A stretch of 12,956 nucleotides of DNA from Chromera velia (lineage: Eukaryota; Sar; Chromeraceae): the NCBI GenBank assembly GCA_018398765.1, contig JAHBMJ010003145.1:1-12956 (forward strand). The letters run 5' to 3'. The translations under genes were made by a program, and so were the position numbers. The notes under the pieces are model-generated. The model made no database searches. It saw only the letters and a program-made list of their open reading frames with translations, and had not been told where the DNA came from. Positions 1 through 8,250 of the stretch are shown in pieces (position 1 is the first letter of the stretch; every line of letters begins with the position of its first letter).

Positions 1-33
<33 letters not shown>

Positions 34-46
34 CTGTGTGCAAATG

Positions 47-98
<52 letters not shown>

Positions 99-101
99 CA
101 A

Positions 102-169
<68 letters not shown>

Positions 170-222
170 TGTGCATGTGTGTATGTGTAGGTGTGTGAAT
201 CGATCCATCGATCCCCCTGCAG
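1..222 (+). repeat. (TG)n/(CT)n microsatellite, 3' end of an upstream intron
   Basis: Almost pure TG dinucleotides, interrupted by a (CT)n block at about 47-71 and by short CAAATG/CAAG breaks, run up to about 198. A unique stretch then leads to the acceptor CCCCCTGCAG ending at 222. Exon 1 opens in phase 1, so an upstream coding exon must exist outside the window. Open frames here encode only CVCVCV or SLSLSL and are not genes. The left edge lies inside the repeat. Confidence 0.9.
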
Positions 223-377
223 AGATGTGCTCCCCCTTCGAGTCGGAGGTGGAGCCCGAGAGATACCTGATCAACCAGACGGCGTCTCCTTATGAAACTC
301 CCAGCAAGAGTCCAGGGACGTTCAGGAAGACAGACGACGAATCCAAATATCCCCGGATGCACGGAACAGTCCTCAAG
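223..377 (+). CDS. Exon 1: first half of sushi domain 1
   Basis: Phase 1 start after CTGCAG. The first sushi cysteine is the codon at 228-230, and the exon ends with HGTVLK just before the second cysteine, the typical position of the G-x-V-x-x-x-C strand. It contains an INQTAS glycosylation sequon. The donor is AAG|GTCCGT, phase 0. The following 141-base intron has no stop in this frame, but its translation is hydrophobic low-complexity sequence, and removing it restores the sushi spacing. Confidence 0.8.
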
Positions 378-3300
378 GTCCGTCTGAGGACTCTCGTCTT
401 GTCTCTTTCTGGTATTTTTTTCTTGTTCGGTCTCGCAGAAGCCATAGATGTGAAGAATCATTTAATTATTGCGTCAGTATTCACTGTTCCTTTTTGGGCC
501 TCTCCTACATGCCTGCAGGTCTCCTGCAATAAGGGCTTCAAATCTGATCTGGATGACAAGACAGAGGAGACAACGACGTGTCTCAACGGACAGTGGACCC
601 CTAGGGAGATGGGCTGCTTTCGTCAGTTCGCCTGGGGATCTTCCGAACTCTCTTCTTTCTTTCTTTCTTTCTTTCTCTCTCTTGCGTCTGTCTGTTCTCT
701 GCCTCGTTGAATGGTCCCTCGCGTTCCCTTCGTTTGCCTACTGAAGATCTCGACAGTCGTGTTCTTGCTTCGATCCTGCTCGTTGCTTCATATTCCTGTG
801 GGTGTTTTGACTTTACCTGCAGGGGACTGTGAGGATTCCCCTATCCGCCTTGATGGTTTGATGGCAGAAGAGGACCCAGAGAACCCTTCGAGAAGCATGA
901 CGAGACTCCATGGAGACACCAGGGTTCTTCGTTGCGCCCTACACCCAGGTCTTTTCCTTTTATTTCTTGGCTTTTCCCTTCGCTTCTTTCTGTCCTTTAG
1001 TTATTTCTTTGTGTCTGTCCGTCTGTCTGTCTGCCTGCTTGCCTGTCAGTCTCCTGAGATGTCTGTCTTTCTTTCTTTCTTTCTTTATCTGCTTGTTGTT
1101 TTCACTTGATTGCATCTCTGTTCGATTTATCATTCACATTGTCGCCTTAGAAGTCACGCAATTCGTATCGGACGTCCTGAAGAACCCAATCAAAAACTTC
1201 TCGCCCGACTGAAAGAAAAAAAAAAATTCCTGATTGTCATCCAAAGGAATTCGAGGGCTCAGGAATTCGACTCTCCTTGCATCCGTCTCGCGGCACGGGT
1301 TCGGGATCGGTTGACTGATATCGCTCCTTGACGTGCGTGCTTTAGGGTGGAAACCCTTGACTTTCGTTTCTTTTTAATCTCTTGCAGGCGAAGTGGCTGA
1401 ACAGGCCTTCGAATGGAAGCTCGGGTACACAGACTCGTTCGGTCGGTCGTCGGAGAAGACGGCCTGCATGGACGGACAGTGGACCCACGTGACGCTGGAC
1501 TGCAAGTGCACCTGCCCGGACTTTATTGCGGACCCATTGGTCGGTCAGTCGGCTCATCCATCCGGTCTTTGCTTCATGTCAAGGGGCCCATCATAACAGA
1601 GCACAGAGAAGTGGACTGAGATGAGAAATCGGCCTCCACAGCCACATACATAATAAGATTCTGTTGTGACGAACTCATGAATGTAAATTCTCTCTCTCCA
1701 CCCACCCAACCACCCACCCACCCATGCATGCACGCACGCAGGTGATCAACGTGACGAACAATCCAGGTCCCCGGGAGACCGACAACAACGCCACACTTCC
1801 CTCCTTCTTTCACGGGGCCAAGAGATATTATCAGTCAGTCAGTCTGCCTTCGACTGTTCCTTGACTCCTCCGCTTTGTAGAGCTTGTCACTCTCGTCCCT
1901 TCCATTTCGTCATGCAGGCATGCGGCGTTTGTGCAACCATATTTCTTTTCCCTGCCCCCCTGTTTGCGTGTGTGCTGCGCCCGCTTTCAGGTGTGCGTCC
2001 TGGCCTTCAGACCCCCTCCACTCGTCCTACTCCGACCCCCTCAGCGCCGCGCAAGCTTTCGCCGAGTCGATCTCCATCGTGGTATCTGATGAAACAGCAC
2101 GTCTGGAAGGAGACTGGCGCCGTGTGGCCCTTCGAAGACAAAATGAAATGTTGGAGACTGGACTGGATCTAGACCTGCGGCAGCAGCTTTTGACTTTTCC
2201 ACACGACCAAAGAGTTTTCGTTGAGGTTTCCGAGGACGGAGGGATTTTTGCCCCCGCGGAGACCACTCAGCCCTCTTCTTTCCTTTCAAAGAAAACAAAA
2301 AGCAAAAGAGACAAAGCCTCAAATCAAGACGGCAGCGATGTTCCTTTGGCTCTCACCCCCCTCCCTGGTCGGGAATTCCCACCCGAATTTGGTGTTGTCC
2401 TCTCCCCCATCACACATCCCCTTATTTGGGGTTCCTTCTTTGGGACCTCCACATGCATCAACGGAGCCTGGACACCCATAGAAGCCCAATGCAAAAGTCA
2501 GTCAGTCAGTCCATGGATCAGCCTGTAAAGACTTCAGAGGGTAAAAACAAGAAGGAAAAGCTGGAAGGAAGCCCGAGAGAGTAACTAGAAAATAAAAGAG
2601 GGCCGTCAGAGGGCCTGGCAGGCAGCATCTCTGTGTCTTTCTGCCCTCATTTTTTTTTACCTCTCCTTCTGACAACGTCTTGACCTACTCAGCCTTTCTC
2701 TCTCTCTCTGTTTGCCTTCTCATTTTGCAATAGCTTCTTTGTTGAATCATCTTGCCTGTCTACGAGGCTGAATGCGTGACGTCTGAGAGCATTCAGAGTC
2801 AGCCTCCCTGTGTGAATGTATCTGCTGGGAAATGCAAAATGTGCGCATGCATGCAGAAATGTGCCACACAAAGCAGTTTCCCAGGCCCGCAAAACCCGAA
2901 CACATCGATCGGCTCTTTTTCGAACCCAACCCTTTCGACTTTTCGTTCTTCCATCACGGGAGCAGCGCAAAGGTCAGTCGGTTGGTCGCTTTGCTTCGTT
3001 TTTTCTTTTTTTTAATGCGAGAGGGTAAGATCAGTCGCGCTAAACCCTTTCTCTTTTGTTCTTATCTGCTGGGTGCAAGCTGCTTTTTGTCTGCATGCTC
3101 GAGAGTTGATCTCTTTATTTTTCTGTATACGCATATCTACTCTTTTTTCATGTCTACATAATTCTACTAAACCTCCATTGCAGGTTGGGTGCAAGCCGGG
3201 GACAGATATGTCGCCTCCCCAAATTCGTCCCTCAGATCCCCCCCTCTCCCTTGCGCGTGCGTCAAAAGGAATGGAGTCCGAGGAGAGATCAGCAGCCGAA

Positions 3301-6300
3301 GATTCCGACCTCGCCTCCTCACAAAGTTCCATGCCCGTCCATGCCAGCAGAATAGAGTTTTTCGTCTGGTGCAACGAGGGGGAGTTCACGGCACTGCCTT
3401 TCACAGATTGTCTCGGTCAGCTGCTGTTGGGGACAAGAACTTAGTCCTCCCGGAGGTGGAGCGGAGACTGGAGCTCTGACGTCCAACCTGTTTCCGATCC
3501 ATAGAGTAGAAATAGAGGGTGAAAAGACCGTTCAGTGACGCGGGTACGGATATTGGAAATGTCTGGAGTTGTCATGGCACACAAACAGAGCTCCAAAAAA
3601 TGTGAAAGAAGAAGTCGACTCTCACGAGTGCTTGCTGATCTTTTGCCCTGATCTGTATGCCAATCTTTGGCCTCTCCTCTTCTCTTCTCTTCTCTTCCGT
3701 GCAGCCCGCTGCCCTCCTTACCAGAATCAGCAACCACATTCACAGACGGTGGAGCACCCTGACGAGTCAGAATGGGACGAGGTATCTGGTCAGTCTGGTG
3801 CACAGCTCTTGGGCATGTGCTGAGCTGATCGCACAGCGCTGCCGGGAATTTATTTTGTGTGGTCGGCTTGAGAGAGCGGCATGGAAAACGGCTCGACGTG
3901 AGGGCACGTCGTTGCTTTGATAAACAAAAATGTGGATGCATGGGTGTCTTGCATTTGCTTTCGGTTCTCACACTGTTCTCTTGTGCGTGCCATTTTGTCT
4001 ATAGGTTTTTCTTCCTTTCATTCCGCGCGCCCCGAACGTTAGATTCTTTTTTCATTTGCAGGCACTTACGCGCATCGTTCGAAGGCAGTCTTGAGGTGCA
4101 AGAAGGGTTCTTTCTCTGCGAGTGCGTTGGAGGGTGCCGATACTGCCTGGTCAGAGGAGGAGACGCTGACCTGCGAGGACGGACAGTGGACTGAGCAGAC
4201 ACTCAGGTGCAGAGGTTGGTTGACTTACTTGTTGTGTTCTCTCTCGTGGTGGCTGCTTGCTCTCTCGGTTGGTGCAAGTTTGTAAATTTGTTTGTTAGGA
4301 AGACTTGCCAATGCCCTTTGTTGAGTTCTGTTCACGGTATGGAAGTGAAAGATTCTCCCAAAAGCTATCAAAGAGAGACGTCAAGCGGAATCCACGTTGC
4401 AAAGGGGATGGACGGACAGTTTTTGGTCATGTCGGCAAGGATCGAGGTGAACCGACTTGAGATGTGCCTTGATCACCAAATGGAGATTGAACCATATTGA
4501 ACCATACTGGTGTCCTGATTGATTCTGCCGTATACGAAGAGTCAGAGGTGCCTTTCAGCATGTTTTACAGTCTTCTGTTGGTTTTTCCGTGTCCTCCTCT
4601 TCCTAACTGCACGAATTAATGCAGCGCAATGTCCACTTCCTCCTCTGGCGTTTGCTGGGTACATTCTAGAGGAGCCCTCTGCCCCCTCTATCGAGGACAT
4701 AGAGCAGATGGCCAAATTGGGCACGGGGGCCTCACCGGAATTTGGAGAGGAGGAAAGCGAGGAGGAAAGGAGAATGAAACTTTACAGACCTGAAACTTTC
4801 TTGACCGTCAGGTAGGTAGAGAGACTGTGCCTGTCCTCCTCTCTCATCGCGACGTCAACACTGTAGTAGTCGGCATCAACTCCACAGCTTTCTTCTCTGC
4901 TTCAGGCAGAACTCTTCTTCCTCTCTGTGGGACTGTTTGTCTGTCTCTATGCTTGTCTGCCTCCTCCTGTGGCCTTGAAGGTGCTGCATCGTCTTGGATG
5001 TTTCCTTGGAATCTGTCGCCTTTCTTTCTTTCTTTCTTTCTTTCTTTCGTTTTTGTTTGTTTGCTTGTTTGTTTGTCTATTCGATTCAGAAACAGTCCAT
5101 CCTCCGTACGCGTGCGAATGCAAGGAGGGGTGTGACGCTGCACTGTCACTGTGTGCTGCATCGCTTTTGTTTCTGCAGATGTAACGAGACAGCAGGCTTT
5201 TTCACTTTGTCACGCTTCCAGGCGCAAAACGAAATCACGAATTTGGAAGATATAGAAGAGGAAGATCCTAAAGCGCAACACGAGACCATCATGTGCACTG
5301 ACGGCGCCTTCCAAGCCATACAGACTTCTTGTAGACGTCAGTCGGGCGAAGTCATTCGAATGGAAAGGAAATCTTCATTCAGGCATGACCAGTCTGGATT
5401 CGTTACGTGACCAGTAGGCCCTGCGGAAAGCCTTCAAAGGATAACATCGGCAGTTGAAGAGGCGCACGAATTGCAAGCGTTGATGCACTAAAGAATTCGA
5501 TGAGAGAAAGAGCGAGAGGAAGAGGAGAATCTGGCAAAGGGTACAAAGCGTCACTGTTTGGACAATGCAATTCACATACTCTCTCTCTCTCTCTTTCTTC
5601 CGTTACAGGAATGACCAAGAACGGCCCGTTTTGTCTGACAAAGTCCCTTTTTGCACTGCACTTGTTGTTCTTTGGTATGTGATGCACTTAATTTCGTTGC
5701 ATTGGTTGAATCGATTATTCATTCTCTGCATGGATGCAGGTCCCTGCTTGCCCCTCGGTTTCTTTTTCGAGGAACTACACCTCGATTACGGCAGATACGT
5801 GGTGGGTCAGCAGGGAGGGGAGACAGAAAGACAGGAAAAGAGGCTCTCCCTTCACTCTCCGTCCCGTTGACAGTGTCGCTTTTTTCAGCTTGGCAATCCC
5901 TTCTTTATGCATTGTTTTTGTGTGAGTTTGATGGTGTTTTTTTTTTTTTTTCAGTCCCGTAGTCTCGGTAGGTTGTCATAGCTCTCGTGAATTTTCTACT
6001 CTAGTCTCCAGCCTTTTCTGACTAAGTCTCTCCGACTTTGTGTCGATACGAACCCTCGAACGTCTACCCTTTTCTTCTCTCAAACGGCTGGACCCGTCCA
6101 AAGCACCTTCTTTTTCTTTTTGTGCAGGTCACTAGCACAGAAGTCTACCACAGTGTCAAAGTCGGCATCTCCTGTGCCCCGGGATACCAACCAATCTCGG
6201 GGAGGTCGCCCGATTCTACGACTTGTCTCAATGGGACCTGGTCGCTCTTCTCTGTGCGATGCGAACGTCAGTCAGTCAGTCAGTCAGTCAGTCAGCGACT

Positions 6301-6517
6301 TAGTCAGTTAGTCAACGAGGAAGGACCCGGAGCCGTTCCTTCCGTTCAGTCTGAGCAGGAGGGGCAAAACCGAATGAATGCGGCAAGAAGATTTGGCCGT
6401 CAAGGTATCAGCCTTTTTGTGATGTCAAAGCATGAAAGAGATTTTTTTTTTTTCAAAAATTCTGTTCATCCTCAGAAGTGTTTGCTCTTCTCGAAAGATC
6501 TTTCATCGCTCTGTTTG

Positions 6518-6554
<37 letters not shown>

Positions 6555-6854
6555 CACATGTGACCCTTTCAGAGAAGCCATGCAAAAAAGAGATCCAGAC
6601 CTTTTCGGAAAGATTTCCCTCTTCGGAGAGGTCCTCCATCCGTTTATTCTCATGGGCAACGTCGAGGCAGACGCACCAGGGACCCGACTCGGAGTGACAT
6701 GCAACGAGGGATTCGTGCCGATTTTCCAGTCGACAATAGATTTCGAATTTCTCGAATGCGTCGGAGGGTCATGGACAGAAAGGACCCTCAAATGCGAAAG
6801 TCAGCGAAAGAAGTTCTCTTCACACAACACATTTTGTAGCAAAATGACCCTCTC

Positions 6855-6902
<48 letters not shown>

Positions 6903-7874
6903 CTTTTCTGGTCCTCTCTTTTTTCCCCCTGTGTGTCTGATTGTCTTGTTCTTGAGCGAATTTTCTGCAATTCCAATCTTTGTGGCTTTTCCATGGCCTT
7001 CTCTCTCTTTCCCCCGTTTCTCATTCTAATTTTCTACTTACGTCGCTCCGCAGCACCTGCAGGCTGAAAAACTCTCATTCTCTCCCTTTCTGCCTCTTTC
7101 GCTTCTTTTCTCTATTTGTCCCGTGCAAAAATACATTCGATCAGGACCATGTCGGGAGTCTTACAATTCCCTTTCTTTCATACATTTTCTTTCATACAGA
7201 AAAGAATTCTGTATGAAAGAAAATGCATGCAAAAATACAATCGATCAGGACCATGTCGGGAGTCTTACAATCCTCCCGAGCCCCTCTTTGACCACAAAAT
7301 CGACTTCTCACCTCCCTATAGAGTCCTGGCAGGACCTCATGGAAATGACTTACCCGTCCCACCACGCTCGTATGTGGTTATCCGCTGCTCAGAGTCAGTC
7401 AGGCGGTACAAAAGCCCGCACAGACATTCAACGGATGGACAGGCAGGCATTTCTTTTCGGTCGATAGCCCGTGTGCAAAGATGAAAAGAAACAAGCAGAG
7501 TTTCTCCTGATCCCCCCTTGGGCCAGTCTCTGCGTATGCATTGGTTTGTTTCATGTGTGGGGGGATACTTGGAATGCATGCATATTGGTCTGGTCTGGTC
7601 TGTGTGAATAATTAAATGCCTTCATGCATGCATGCAGCGGGTGGGGGAGCGTGACGGACAGCATCTCTCGAGAGAGGATCTACTGCACGGACGGGCACTG
7701 GGAGATCCAGACGCTGATCTGCGAAGTGTTCTGCCCTGCACCTTCGTATCCTTCAACGTCGCGGTACTCCGTCTCGAGATTCTCCAGATATGGAGTCGGG
7801 AATGCAGCGTGAGTCTGTCTTGTCTGTCTGTCTGTGTCTGTCTGTTTGTCTGTCTGTTTGTCTGTCTGTTTGTT

Positions 7875-7905
<31 letters not shown>

Positions 7906-8010
7906 TTGTCTGTTTGTTTGTTTTTATGTTTGTCTGTCTGTCTGTCTGTCGGTCTGTCTGTCTGTCGGTCTGTCTGTTTGTTTGTCTGTCTGTTTGTCTG
8001 TCTGTTTGTT

Positions 8011-8087
<77 letters not shown>

Positions 8088-8212
8088 GGGACGCCCTCAG
8101 GGTCTGGGGGGTCGTCGCAGAGTGTCGGTCTAGTCTGCAGATTTCAGGGTGGGAATGGTGGGAAGGGGGCGAGGGGACACAGATCTCGTCAGTGCACGCC
8201 AATGGATGCCTT

Positions 8213-8250
<38 letters not shown>

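Larger units (their letters stand above)
6800..7248 (+). other. Intron 15 (449 bp), containing an inverted-repeat insertion at its 3' end
   Basis: Starts GTCAGC. It has a (TG)n run at 6859-6899, then long pyrimidine-rich sequence up to about 7123, which looks like the original 3' end of the intron. The last 104 bases hold an extra copy of the acceptor region plus a fold-back sequence. The final acceptor, ATCGATCAG at 7248, is the only one in the gene preceded by an A-rich rather than pyrimidine- or TG-rich tract. Confidence 0.7.

Noticed and set aside
378-518. Intron 1 as coding sequence, since it is in frame with no stop (141 bases)
   Set aside because: Its translation is hydrophobic and T-rich-biased and would break the GTVLKVSC sushi strand; GT and TGCAG ends are present.
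1153-1211. Open piece in intron 3 ([12 protein letters not shown]) with possible exon character
   Set aside because: Ends in a stop, lacks cysteines and a fitting acceptor, and sushi 2 is already complete without it.
2752-2855. Cysteine-rich open stretch in intron 6
   Set aside because: Its frame does not connect to exon 6 or exon 7 in the required phase, and sushi 3 and 4 are complete without it.
3441-3971. Minus-strand open frame of 176 codons
   Set aside because: It is antisense to exon 9 and two introns, has no recognisable domain, and conflicts with the well-supported plus-strand exon at 3705-3788.
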